Source: G963665925 sp963676345
Lineage (GTDB): Bacteria; Bacillota; Clostridia; Peptostreptococcales; Acidaminobacteraceae
Reading direction: 5' to 3'
Assembly (NCBI GenBank): GCA_963676345.2
Contig: CAXXTS010000006.1
Coordinates: forward strand, 434,001-498,000
DNA: 64,000 nt
In this document: positions 37,134 through 45,008 of the stretch, piece by piece
How positions within the stretch are numbered: the first letter of the stretch is position 1
How the letters are laid out: every line of letters starts with the position of its first letter
Program-made: the position numbers and the translations under genes
The notes under the pieces: model-generated
Databases searched by the model: none
What the model was told of the DNA's origin: nothing
Seen by the model: only the letters and a program-made list of their open reading frames with translations

Positions 37134-38348
37134 ATGCAAAAGAAGTGGATTGCTGCGGCATTGGCGTGTTTTTTGATGCTGGCACCAGCGTCATCATTTG
37201 CTGCGGATTATAGCTTAGATGAAGACTATATCGATGTTGTGTTTGGTAAACTAAGTGATTTAGATGAAGAACAAAAGGAAAAGTATACATCCTCTCTAAA
37301 ACTGAATATGGGTGGAGAATACAGCTTGCAAGGTCTTCAAGATAATTGGAAAGAAAAAGTGTCAGATTCTCAGTTAGAAGAGCTGCGTGACTTAGGCATT
37401 TCTGATAATGATGTTGAGGAGAATATTGAGAAGCTAAAAAGCTGGGATTTAGATGACCGCATTGATTTAATTGAGCATGCTGCCAATGGAAATAAAAGTG
37501 CAGTTGAAGCGCTTAATCAGAAGTATGATGGCACCCATAGTGAATCTGATCGCGATTCAGACAATAAGAAATCAGGTGGTGGATCAGGTGGGTCTGGAGG
37601 CGGTTCATCAAGTCAAACAGTTGAAGACAGCACAGATCAAGTCATCGAAGTCACAGAAGAAACGGTCCCACAGGGGACACTGAAAAAATCAGCGGAACTC
37701 AGTAGCAGAGGGCTTGTGTCAAAACCAATACAACCTATTGCTGAAAATAAAGTGGAAGCATATACAGATATGAAAACGCATTGGTCAAAAGACTATGTCG
37801 GCTATTTTATGGACAGAGGCATCATTTCTGGTCGAAGTGAGACCGCCTTTGAACCTGAGGCCGCGATTACAAATGCAGAGATCATTACACTGATTTCTAG
37901 AATCGTGGTTGAAGATCCTGAAAAAGTTAATCAAGGCAGTGTAGCTACTGTGCATTTTACAGATGTTAATTCAACGGATTGGTACGCGACTTACGCAAAT
38001 CAGTTGGCAGGACTGGGCGTTCTCCAAGCTGATGAAAATGGCGGTATTCAGCCAGATGAGCAACCCTCAAGACAGAAAATTGTCAAACTGATTATGGATA
38101 CAATAGATGTACTTAATCTGGAAGAGGAAGAGAGTACACCAAGTGTACTCATGGCATTTAATGATGCAAGCAATATTGAACCTGAGAATTTTAATGCGAT
38201 GCAACGCGCAGTCGCATTGGGATTAATAAATGGAATGGGCGACGGCAGATTGGCACCAGATGAAGGCGTTACACGCGGTCAGATTGCTGTTATGCTTAAA
38301 CATTTCAACGATTATGTTCTATCAAAACTTGAGGAGGTAGCATCATGA
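37134..38348 (+). CDS. SLH-domain surface protein (404 residues)
   Basis: Has a signal peptide (KKWIAAALACFLMLAPASSFAA) and a helical N-terminal domain in which LQDNWKEKVSDSQLEELRDLG recalls the C-terminal domain of the preceding gene. A glycine-serine linker follows (~145-160), then three SLH motifs (about 205-395; THWSKDYVGYFMDRGIISG, WYATYANQLAGLGVL, GVTRGQIAVMLKHF). SLH modules bind pyruvylated wall polymer. AAAGGAGG precedes the ATG; the stop overlaps the next start (ATGA). Confidence 0.92.
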   Translation: MQKKWIAAALACFLMLAPASSFAADYSLDEDYIDVVFGKLSDLDEEQKEKYTSSLKLNMGGEYSLQGLQDNWKEKVSDSQLEELRDLGISDNDVEENIEKLKSWDLDDRIDLIEHAANGNKSAVEALNQKYDGTHSESDRDSDNKKSGGGSGGSGGGSSSQTVEDSTDQVIEVTEETVPQGTLKKSAELSSRGLVSKPIQPIAENKVEAYTDMKTHWSKDYVGYFMDRGIISGRSETAFEPEAAITNAEIITLISRIVVEDPEKVNQGSVATVHFTDVNSTDWYATYANQLAGLGVLQADENGGIQPDEQPSRQKIVKLIMDTIDVLNLEEEESTPSVLMAFNDASNIEPENFNAMQRAVALGLINGMGDGRLAPDEGVTRGQIAVMLKHFNDYVLSKLEEVAS

Positions 38349-40951
38349 GTATGAAAAGACGCATAATCTGCCTAAGCATGGCAGGAGCCCTGGCACTTAC
38401 TGGGCCAGCGCCGCTATTTGGTCAAAGCATTACATCTGAGGAACTTTTCAGTGATGTACTGGTCAAATACAGCTACATGCTTACGGAAGATTCAGCACGC
38501 GCATTTTACAATATGTATAGTGGGCTGCAATTAATGGATGTAAAAGCACTAATTGAGGCAGAAGTTGAAAAACTTTCCCAAGAGGAGCTGGATCGACTGG
38601 ACTATTACGGTTTCGGTTCAAACTCGCGGGCTGTAACAGAGGAAATCTATGACGTTTATGAAGCCTTTTTAGACCAGTTTCCTAATGACATGTCTGATCT
38701 TGAAGATGGCGGGAATGTGTTCTCTGAAATTTACTTTAAAGGAGAGGACTTAAGCAGTGAAGACTTTAAAGCGCTTGCACCTGAACTTCAGTCGGTTTCT
38801 AAGGACGTGTACAGAGCATTCCCAAGTGAATTCAGAAAAGAAATCCGTTCTTGGGTAACAGGTACAACTTACTCAGAGCTTGATGTTTTTAAAGTGTTCT
38901 ATGACACAATTGTGGATGAGGGCATAGGTACAAAGAAATACTACAACTACCGCTATAGCGGAGGCAGCTATACGGAAGTAAACCTTTCTGTGAGCAGTTC
39001 TGCCAAGAGCGTTATGAAAAGTGATTTAAAAGAAATCATTAAAGACGGCGTGACAGATTATTCGCTTGATTCAGCCATTGATGCTTATACATCTATGATG
39101 AATGCAATCCTTAATGCTGTTGAAGCCCAGTTTGAGCTCGATAAAGTTCTGAGTACCGCTCAAGCGGGTAACGGCGGTTATGATACGCTCATGATTCTAG
39201 ACAACATGGAAGTGTTATCAAAACTTCCAGACTATCTTGAGCCTAAACCAGATAATGGTGGTGGAAGTCACCACGGCGGCGGTGGCAGTGGTGGCGGAGG
39301 CGGTAATGGTGGCAATAATAATAACACACCAGCCACTCCGAATACACCAGACGAAGGCACTGTTAATGTTGACGATGAAGCAACACCAGAAGGCCCAGTC
39401 AATGTAGATAAAGACTACACTTCAGAAAATGTAGAAAAAGCAAAAGAAATGGTAAGCGCACTTAAGAATCAAACGGCAGATAAAGCCTCAAAAGCAGTGG
39501 CTGATATTGCCAAATCACTTGGATCTGAAATGGCTGCGAAAAACCTCAATGGTTTTGAAGCGGTACAGGTGGCAAACCAAGTTGCTGAACTTGCACAAGA
39601 AGTTCTGAAGAAAGCAGATGTAACGCCTGAACAGGCTAAAGCAGTGGTTAAAGATACCATTGAAGCGGCCTTTAAAGGTGCAGCAGCAAGAGATACAGCA
39701 GGAGCTGATGCAGCGGCAATGAATGCGAAGGCTGTTAAGCTGGTTGAGTCGGCAATTAAGAAAGCCGGTAAAGTTGAAGTCAAAGCAACAAGTGCTTCTG
39801 TCACAAAAGAAACGCTTGGAAGTGCGCTGAAAGCTGCAACTGAAACAGCAAAAGAGCTTAAACAGTCCCTTTCTGAAAGTGGTTTAGCACAGGCTGCTAA
39901 GGTCATTAAACCAGTCATTAATATTGCACTTGAAGCAACAGATGAAGAGCAGGTTGTTGAGTTTGATGCAGAAACCGTTGAAACGCTACGCGGAGCAAAT
40001 GCGGAAGTTGAACTGAACTTGGGTGGACTGACATTCAGAATGCCTTCAGAAGTACTTGCTGACTTTGTTGAAAAAGGGGTCGCGGTAGAGAGTGACATTC
40101 TTTCAGACGCAGAAACAGTGGGTATGAAAGCTGCAGAAGCTGAAGACGGAACAGATATTGATGTCGTATCAGGTGTATATGACATTGAAGTAAAATCTGG
40201 TTCTGAAAAAGCACAATTCACAGGCGGTAAAATGAAACTGACAATCGATGTTTCAGCAACTGTTGAAATGCTAAAAACTGAGGCCCATAAACTGATTGTT
40301 TCGGTTTACGATGAAGAATCGGGTGCATGGGAGCCTGTAGCAAGTAAAATAGTAGATGGTGTTGCTGTATTTGAAGCCCCTCACTTTAGTAAGTATGCTG
40401 TGGTTAAATCAAATGTGAAGTTCGATGACATTACAGGTCACTGGGCTCAGGAAACCATTGAAAAAATGACAGCTAATAAGATCACTGCAGGCAGAACAGC
40501 AAGTGCATTTGAGCCAGATGCTGAAATTACAAGAGCTGAGTTTGCAGCTTACCTTGTAAATATGGTAGGTCTTGAAGGTGATGTACAAGGTAACTTCAAA
40601 GACATTCCTGAAGATGCATGGTACTATGACGCGGTTGGACTTGCAGGCATTAATGGCCTTGTAAGTGGTGTTGGTGAAGGCAACTTCGCACCAAATGCAA
40701 CAATAACACGTCAAGACATGGCGGTTATGATGGCGAAAGCATACAAGCTGATGACTGGAACGCCTATGGCTGGGGAAGCCAATCCATTTGGAGACAGCAT
40801 CCTAATTTCTGATTATGCTTATGACGCAGTATCGGCTGCAAGATACCATAAAATAGTTGGTGGATTTGAAGATGGTTCATTCAGACCAACTCAAACAGCA
40901 ACAAGAGCAGAAGCTGCTCAAATGCTAAGAGTGCTTTGGGAAGAGAACTAA
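38345..40951 (+). CDS. SLH-domain surface protein (868 residues)
   Basis: A signal peptide (MKRRIICLSMAGALALTGPAPLFG), a helical N-terminal third, a Gly/Asn-rich linker (about 300-325), an Ala/Lys-rich helical section (~350-530), and a beta domain ending FEAPHFSKYAVV. The last precedes SLH triplets in many surface proteins, as it does in the giant protein at 1-7960. Three SLH motifs close the protein (ITGHWAQETIEKM, ITRAEFAAYLV, ITRQDMAVMMAKAY, ATRAEAAQML). Co-transcribed with the BY-kinase operon, it probably anchors or organises the envelope surface. Function unproven. Confidence 0.93.
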   Translation: MSMKRRIICLSMAGALALTGPAPLFGQSITSEELFSDVLVKYSYMLTEDSARAFYNMYSGLQLMDVKALIEAEVEKLSQEELDRLDYYGFGSNSRAVTEEIYDVYEAFLDQFPNDMSDLEDGGNVFSEIYFKGEDLSSEDFKALAPELQSVSKDVYRAFPSEFRKEIRSWVTGTTYSELDVFKVFYDTIVDEGIGTKKYYNYRYSGGSYTEVNLSVSSSAKSVMKSDLKEIIKDGVTDYSLDSAIDAYTSMMNAILNAVEAQFELDKVLSTAQAGNGGYDTLMILDNMEVLSKLPDYLEPKPDNGGGSHHGGGGSGGGGGNGGNNNNTPATPNTPDEGTVNVDDEATPEGPVNVDKDYTSENVEKAKEMVSALKNQTADKASKAVADIAKSLGSEMAAKNLNGFEAVQVANQVAELAQEVLKKADVTPEQAKAVVKDTIEAAFKGAAARDTAGADAAAMNAKAVKLVESAIKKAGKVEVKATSASVTKETLGSALKAATETAKELKQSLSESGLAQAAKVIKPVINIALEATDEEQVVEFDAETVETLRGANAEVELNLGGLTFRMPSEVLADFVEKGVAVESDILSDAETVGMKAAEAEDGTDIDVVSGVYDIEVKSGSEKAQFTGGKMKLTIDVSATVEMLKTEAHKLIVSVYDEESGAWEPVASKIVDGVAVFEAPHFSKYAVVKSNVKFDDITGHWAQETIEKMTANKITAGRTASAFEPDAEITRAEFAAYLVNMVGLEGDVQGNFKDIPEDAWYYDAVGLAGINGLVSGVGEGNFAPNATITRQDMAVMMAKAYKLMTGTPMAGEANPFGDSILISDYAYDAVSAARYHKIVGGFEDGSFRPTQTATRAEAAQMLRVLWEEN

Positions 40952-40989
40952 GTGCTTTTAAAGATGTTAAATTTATAGGTTGCGTATTA

Positions 40990-41024
40990 AAAAGAGGGTC
41001 CTGCATGATGCAGGACCCTCTTTT
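40990..41024. terminator. Bidirectional terminator between SLH gene and vanZ
   Basis: Perfect 15-bp stem AAAAGAGGGTCCTGC/GCAGGACCCTCTTTT with a 5-nt loop. A-tract and T-tract at both sides serve both converging genes. Confidence 0.95.
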
Positions 41025-41043
41025 ATTCGGTTTAGAAGTGTCT

Positions 41044-41493
41044 TTACCCGTTTTTTTCAATCGATTGTATTTTCTGTACAGCGCTTAGAAGACAAACGGC
41101 ACAAAAGCTTCCAATGAGAATGCCCAAGCCATCATGCTGTAAATCTTTTAACTGATAACCGCGGCCTTCTATGAACTCTTGATGGATTTCATCAAGAATG
41201 GCAATAAGCATTAAAGCTGTGGATGTTGATAGAAAAGGCTTCCAACCTTTGCTTCCAAAAAATTCACTCAGTCCTATATAGGTAAAAAAACTAATAGCTG
41301 TAAAGACGAAAACGTGAATCAAATCTCTAAGTGGTCCAAATTGTGTTTTGATGGAAAAGCGTTCAAGATAAGCCATGAGCTTTCTTTGTTGAATGATTGA
41401 AATATCGCTGGGTTGGTGCGAGAGCCAGGTCAAAAGAAGGATCAGGCCTATTGCAGTGAGCATGGATAATACAAGTTGTCTATTCTTAATCAT
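41044..41493 (-). CDS. VanZ-family membrane protein
   Basis: A 149-residue, four-helix membrane protein with the VanZ end motif LDEIHQEFIEGRGYQLKDLQHDGLG. ATG 41493 is chosen because AAGGAGGAGG lies 7 nt upstream; an earlier in-frame start has no site. VanZ-like proteins associate with envelope functions (low-level teicoplanin resistance is the founding example), but the biochemical role is unknown. It ends the polysaccharide/SLH block that begins with a broken relative at 31 kb. Confidence 0.88.
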   Translation of the reverse strand: MIKNRQLVLSMLTAIGLILLLTWLSHQPSDISIIQQRKLMAYLERFSIKTQFGPLRDLIHVFVFTAISFFTYIGLSEFFGSKGWKPFLSTSTALMLIAILDEIHQEFIEGRGYQLKDLQHDGLGILIGSFCAVCLLSAVQKIQSIEKNG

Positions 41494-41827
41494 AAATGCC
41501 TCCTCCTTGTAGATTTCGATGTATTTAGGACTGGTCAAACCACTTTTCTAAAGTGTGCTAAATTATACCAGAAAGTATGCGTAATTGCGCTATATTGCGG
41601 GAATAACCAAGATATAAGCATAAGTACCCAAGAAATATAAGCCATACACAGGCTAGGTGCTTAGGGGGGATGATGCACGTTTGATGAAAATCTAATAAAT
41701 ACACGGAAATTGTGTAGAATTTTGTCGAATGGGTAAAAGTATTACTAAGAGAGGGTGGGTAAAGATGGTCTCCGGAATTGTATCACGGGAAAATCTTTAT
41801 TTACCTTAATATAAAAAGGTGATGAAT
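41494..41827. other. Gap between divergent vanZ and the riboswitch pair
   Basis: A 330-bp stretch holding the promoters of vanZ (minus) and the c-di-GMP leader (plus). No gene or clear promoter could be assigned. Confidence 0.4.
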
Positions 41828-41921
41828 TTTTCTCGATAATGGCAAACCGTCTGAAAGGGCGGGACGCAAAACTATAGGGCCTAACCCGGCGTAGTCGGTA
41901 AGGTAGCCAGTTATCGAAAGA
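41828..41921 (+). promoter_or_regulatory. Cyclic-di-GMP-I (GEMM) riboswitch, aptamer 1
   Basis: Matches the GEMM-I core: GGCAAACC (41841), a hairpin with GAAA tetraloop (CCGTCT/GGGCGG), GGGACGCAAA, the tetraloop receptor ACTATAGGGCCTAA, a second hairpin, and GGTAGCCAGTTA. The closing stem is TCGATAA/TTATCGA. No terminator follows it before the second aptamer. First of a tandem pair in the leader of the transglutaminase gene. Confidence 0.95.
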
Positions 41922-41969
41922 AAAGTCAAACCGACAAAAAATTGCACTTTCAAAACTAAATAGACTTTT

Positions 41970-42067
41970 CTTTCCCTTGTACATAAAGGGCAAACCAGTC
42001 GCGAGGCTGGGACGCAAAACTATAGGGTCTTGGCGTGAGCTGAGACAGCCAGTTACTGGAGGGAAAG
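41970..42067 (+). promoter_or_regulatory. Cyclic-di-GMP-I (GEMM) riboswitch, aptamer 2, overlapping the ribosome site
   Basis: Second GEMM-I aptamer: GGGCAAACC (41988), hairpin CCAGTC-GCGA-GGCTGG, GGGACGCAAAACTATAGGG, a perfect hairpin GTCTTGGC-GTGA-GCTGAGAC, and CAGCCAGTTACTGG. An outer stem CTTTCCCT/AGGGAAAG (41970-41977 with 42060-42067) contains the ribosome-binding purines of the downstream gene. Ligand-stabilised folding should therefore hide the site and lower translation. The direction of control is inferred. Confidence 0.93.
42058..42063 (+). promoter_or_regulatory. Ribosome-binding site inside the aptamer-2 closing stem
   Basis: GGAGGG, 7 nt before ATG 42071; at least its last four bases pair in the closing stem of the second c-di-GMP aptamer. 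Confidence 0.8.
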
Positions 42068-42070
42068 AGC

Positions 42071-42850
42071 ATGAAAAAAGCCTTGGTTATTTTGTTGACG
42101 ATAGTAGCGTTTGCAAATGCTTCTTTTAGCTTTGCAGACGAATTGTTCGATACAAGTTCGGCAGACCAAGGTGTTGTCACTGTTTCATACTCTGCTGCAG
42201 ATTCTAAAGTGAAAGTTATGGTTCAGATGGAAGACGAGAAAGTATTTTACAATCTTGTTGAAGATCAGATTACTGTACCGCTTACTTTTGGAAACGGCCA
42301 CTATGAAATCGCCGTTCTTGAAAATGTTTCAGGATCGCAGTACAAAATTGTTGAAGAGACAACTGCAAATGTAAAAATGGCTTCCCCAGTCGTACCATTT
42401 TTGACTAACACCCAGACAGTCAATTGGGAGAGTACGGACATGATGAAAGCCACAGTGAGCAGTATTGTCAATGAAGACATGAATGATCAGGAAAAAGTCG
42501 ATGCTGTGTACAATTACATCGTAGATAATTTTAGCTATGACTACGATAAAATCAACACTCTGGACAGCAACTATGTTCCAAATATTGATGAATTCCTGAT
42601 GGACGGTTCCGGTATTTGCTATGACTACTCAGCCCTGTTTGCAGGTATGCTGAGAAGCCAAGGCATCCCAGTGAAACTCGTTAAAGGGTATAGAAATGGG
42701 ATTGACGCCTATCATGCGTGGAACGAAGTATATGTTGACGGCAACTGGATTGTTGTTGACACAACAACAGACTCTATCCTAAAAAGCTCTGGTATGTTTA
42801 CAATGCTTGAGCAGGATTCAAGACTCTTTACGACTGTTCACACGTATTAA
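42071..42850 (+). CDS. Secreted transglutaminase-like cysteine protein under c-di-GMP control
   Basis: The 259-residue protein has a signal peptide (KKALVILLTIVAFANASFSFA), a ~100-residue beta-rich N-terminal domain, and a transglutaminase-like core with the triad Cys183 (SGICYDYSALF), His215 (AYHAWNEVYV) and Asp230 (WIVVDTTTDS). Bacterial members act as proteases, cross-linkers or amidases on wall or surface proteins. The leader carries two c-di-GMP aptamers, so expression follows the motile/sessile switch. Substrate unknown; neighbouring SLH proteins are candidates. Confidence 0.92.
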   Translation: MKKALVILLTIVAFANASFSFADELFDTSSADQGVVTVSYSAADSKVKVMVQMEDEKVFYNLVEDQITVPLTFGNGHYEIAVLENVSGSQYKIVEETTANVKMASPVVPFLTNTQTVNWESTDMMKATVSSIVNEDMNDQEKVDAVYNYIVDNFSYDYDKINTLDSNYVPNIDEFLMDGSGICYDYSALFAGMLRSQGIPVKLVKGYRNGIDAYHAWNEVYVDGNWIVVDTTTDSILKSSGMFTMLEQDSRLFTTVHTY

Positions 42851-42892
42851 TTTACTACCCCTCTCAAATCCAAGGAATTTTCATTACAACCA

Positions 42893-42926
42893 GTATATCT
42901 TATTGAATGGATATACTTTTTATTTT
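42893..42926 (+). terminator. Terminator after the transglutaminase gene
   Basis: GTATATC (42893-42899) pairs with GATATAC (42910-42916), then TTTTTATTTT. The stem is short but the U-tract is good. Confidence 0.75.
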
Positions 42927-43178
42927 GTCATAAATAACCAGTTTTTCTAAGAATATTAACCAGTGCTACCAGAGATTGATTGAAATCCTAACTTTCGTGC
43001 TTGGGTTTGATCAAAAGCGTTTGTTCAGAACGTACTTTTGCCTAAGTATCCTAAACAGAAGTCAAGTTCTCATATATGGGTTTTTAGTATAGAAGGTGTC
43101 GACACAGGTCTAAATTTTCGTTTGTATACAAGAAATGTCTCGAATCCATTATAAATTGATTAAATTACCAGTTATGTA
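42927..43178. other. Gene-free stretch
   Basis: About 250 bp of AT-rich sequence between the terminator and the next promoter. I see no gene or clear structure. Confidence 0.4.
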
Positions 43179-43207
43179 TTGTTCAGCATATAAGACAACC
43201 GTATAAT
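43179..43207 (+). promoter_or_regulatory. Sigma-A-type promoter for the small membrane protein
   Basis: TTGTTC (43179-43184), a 17-bp spacer, and a consensus TATAAT (43202-43207), about 30 bp before the start codon. Confidence 0.6.
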
Positions 43208-43237
43208 GGAGTAAGACAAAATTTGAGGAGGGATCAA

Positions 43238-43711
43238 GTGTTAAGAAACTTGATATTTTTGATACTGGTAACAGGTACTTTCTTTCCGGTACTGGATATG
43301 GTATGCAGTGTCCTGAAACTGAGTATAGATACAAAGAGGCTTGTGTTAACATCTATGGTGCTGGCAGTTCTATTTCTGCTGATTTCATCAAATTTGCCGA
43401 TGACGCCTGTACGTATTTTGATTCAGTTGGTTGTTTACTGTATCGTCTTGTACTTTGCGTTGAACTTGGGGCTAAAAGATACAATCAAACTTATGCTAGG
43501 CTACATGCTGGTTACATTTACAACAGAGTATGCCATTTTGCAGCTTCTGGAAAAGACACTCATCGGTTTCAAGCAGCTGCTTGAGATTGACACCTTTTAT
43601 GGACTCACCATCAGCATGCATTCGGCGGTACTATTTGTCATGGACTTTGCGGTCAAACACCGGTTTAGAAGGCATAGGCAGACTTATGAAGCAGGTCAAC
43701 CAAAGTCATGA
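43238..43711 (+). CDS. Multi-pass membrane protein, unknown (157 residues)
   Basis: Almost wholly hydrophobic, with about five predicted membrane helices and a basic C-terminal tail (VKHRFRRHRQTYE). I recognise no family; the layout is like the sensor part of GHKL-type kinases but no kinase domain follows. GTG 43238 is used because GAGGAGGGAT precedes it; a TTG at 43223 overlaps that site. A consensus promoter lies just upstream. Confidence 0.65.
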   Translation: MLRNLIFLILVTGTFFPVLDMVCSVLKLSIDTKRLVLTSMVLAVLFLLISSNLPMTPVRILIQLVVYCIVLYFALNLGLKDTIKLMLGYMLVTFTTEYAILQLLEKTLIGFKQLLEIDTFYGLTISMHSAVLFVMDFAVKHRFRRHRQTYEAGQPKS

Positions 43712-43808
43712 TATACTCACATTAAGGCGATTCATTAGCCTTTTGAACCTTGGAGTTCATAAAAGGCATAAGTCAGTTATTTTAGCTTAAGAAAGGTTGG
43801 GGATACAT

Positions 43809-44972
43809 ATGTTACTTATTAAAAATGGTCTGACATACACAATGGAAACTGCACCAGAAAAGGCAGATATCCTGATCAAAGATGGAAAAATTAAAGCAGT
43901 GGGACTGGGCCTTGATGCACCGGACGGGTGTAGGGTGGTCGATGCTGGTGGTAAGCTGGTTTTTCCAGGATTTATAGATGCCCACTGCCATCTTGGCATG
44001 TGGGAAGATGCCATTGGTTTTGAGGGCGCAGACGGCAATGAAAGAAGTCACCCTGTGACACCGCATCTCAGAGCGATTGATGCAATCAACCCGATGGACA
44101 GAACCTTCGAAGAAGCACGTGGTGGTGGTGTGACATGTTGCGCCACTGGACCGGGAAGTGCCAATGTTTTGGGTGGGCAGTTTGCGGCCATCAAAACAGT
44201 GGGGGACCGCATTGATGATATGATCGTTAAAAGTCCACTTGCTATGAAATGTGCATTTGGCGAGAACCCTAAGCGGGTTTACTCAGAAAAGAAAACGGCA
44301 CCCATGACGCGCATGGCTATTGCAGCAGAACTCAGAACAGCCCTTGCCCAGGCAGTGCGTTACAATGAAAAACTGGAGCGCGCTAAAGACGATGCATCTA
44401 AAATGCCTGAGTACGATATTAAAATGGAAGCACTACTACCGGTTATTCGTGGCGAAATGCCCCTAAAGGCACATGCACATAGAGCCGATGATATATTTAC
44501 AGCCATTCGCATTGCAAAAGAGTTTGGCGTAAAGCTGACACTGGAACACTGCTCAGAAGGACACCTCATTGCAGACCATATTGCAGCCGAGGGACTCTGT
44601 GCAGTGGTCGGTCCGAGCTTTGGAGAACGTTCTAAGTTTGAGCTGAAAAACCTGACTTTCGAAACACCGGGTGCACTTGTAGCTGCTGGTGTCAAAGTGG
44701 CAATAATGACTGACCATCCAGTGGTTCCGCTCCACTACCTACCAATGTGCGCAGCCCTTTCTGTTAAAGCAGGAATGGATGAAGAAGACGCCCTAAAAGC
44801 CATCACGATAAATGCGGCTGAGATTCTTGAGCTGGATGCCCGCGTGGGTTCAATAAAGCCAGGAAAGGATGCCGACATCGTTATTTGGGATAAACATCCT
44901 TTTGAACTGGACGCTTGTGTCCAAACGACGATTATCGATGGTGCAGTAGTCTATAGTAGAGAACAGGCATAG
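43809..44972 (+). CDS. Amidohydrolase (imidazolonepropionase-related)
   Basis: A 387-residue metal-dependent hydrolase. A beta-sandwich N-terminus leads to the metal motif FIDAHCHLG (His59, His61), followed by KAHAHRADD, LEHCSEGHLI and MTDHPVVPLHY with further metal ligands, and the typical end VGSIKPGKDADIVIWDKHPF. Such enzymes hydrolyse cyclic amides or amidines; the substrate is unknown. ATG 43809 has GAAAGGTTGGGG upstream. It is followed within 40 bp by the glycosidase gene. Confidence 0.9.
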   Translation: MLLIKNGLTYTMETAPEKADILIKDGKIKAVGLGLDAPDGCRVVDAGGKLVFPGFIDAHCHLGMWEDAIGFEGADGNERSHPVTPHLRAIDAINPMDRTFEEARGGGVTCCATGPGSANVLGGQFAAIKTVGDRIDDMIVKSPLAMKCAFGENPKRVYSEKKTAPMTRMAIAAELRTALAQAVRYNEKLERAKDDASKMPEYDIKMEALLPVIRGEMPLKAHAHRADDIFTAIRIAKEFGVKLTLEHCSEGHLIADHIAAEGLCAVVGPSFGERSKFELKNLTFETPGALVAAGVKVAIMTDHPVVPLHYLPMCAALSVKAGMDEEDALKAITINAAEILELDARVGSIKPGKDADIVIWDKHPFELDACVQTTIIDGAVVYSREQA

Positions 44973-45008
44973 TATAGTATAAGATGTTTGAATGAGGAGG
45001 CTTTTGCT

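Noticed and set aside
41745..42180. Minus-strand proteins over the riboswitches
   Set aside because: Open frames are by-products of the conserved aptamer sequences and have no start signals.
43223..43237. TTG start for the small membrane protein
   Set aside because: The codon overlaps the GAGGAGGG ribosome site; GTG 43238 is correctly spaced from it.
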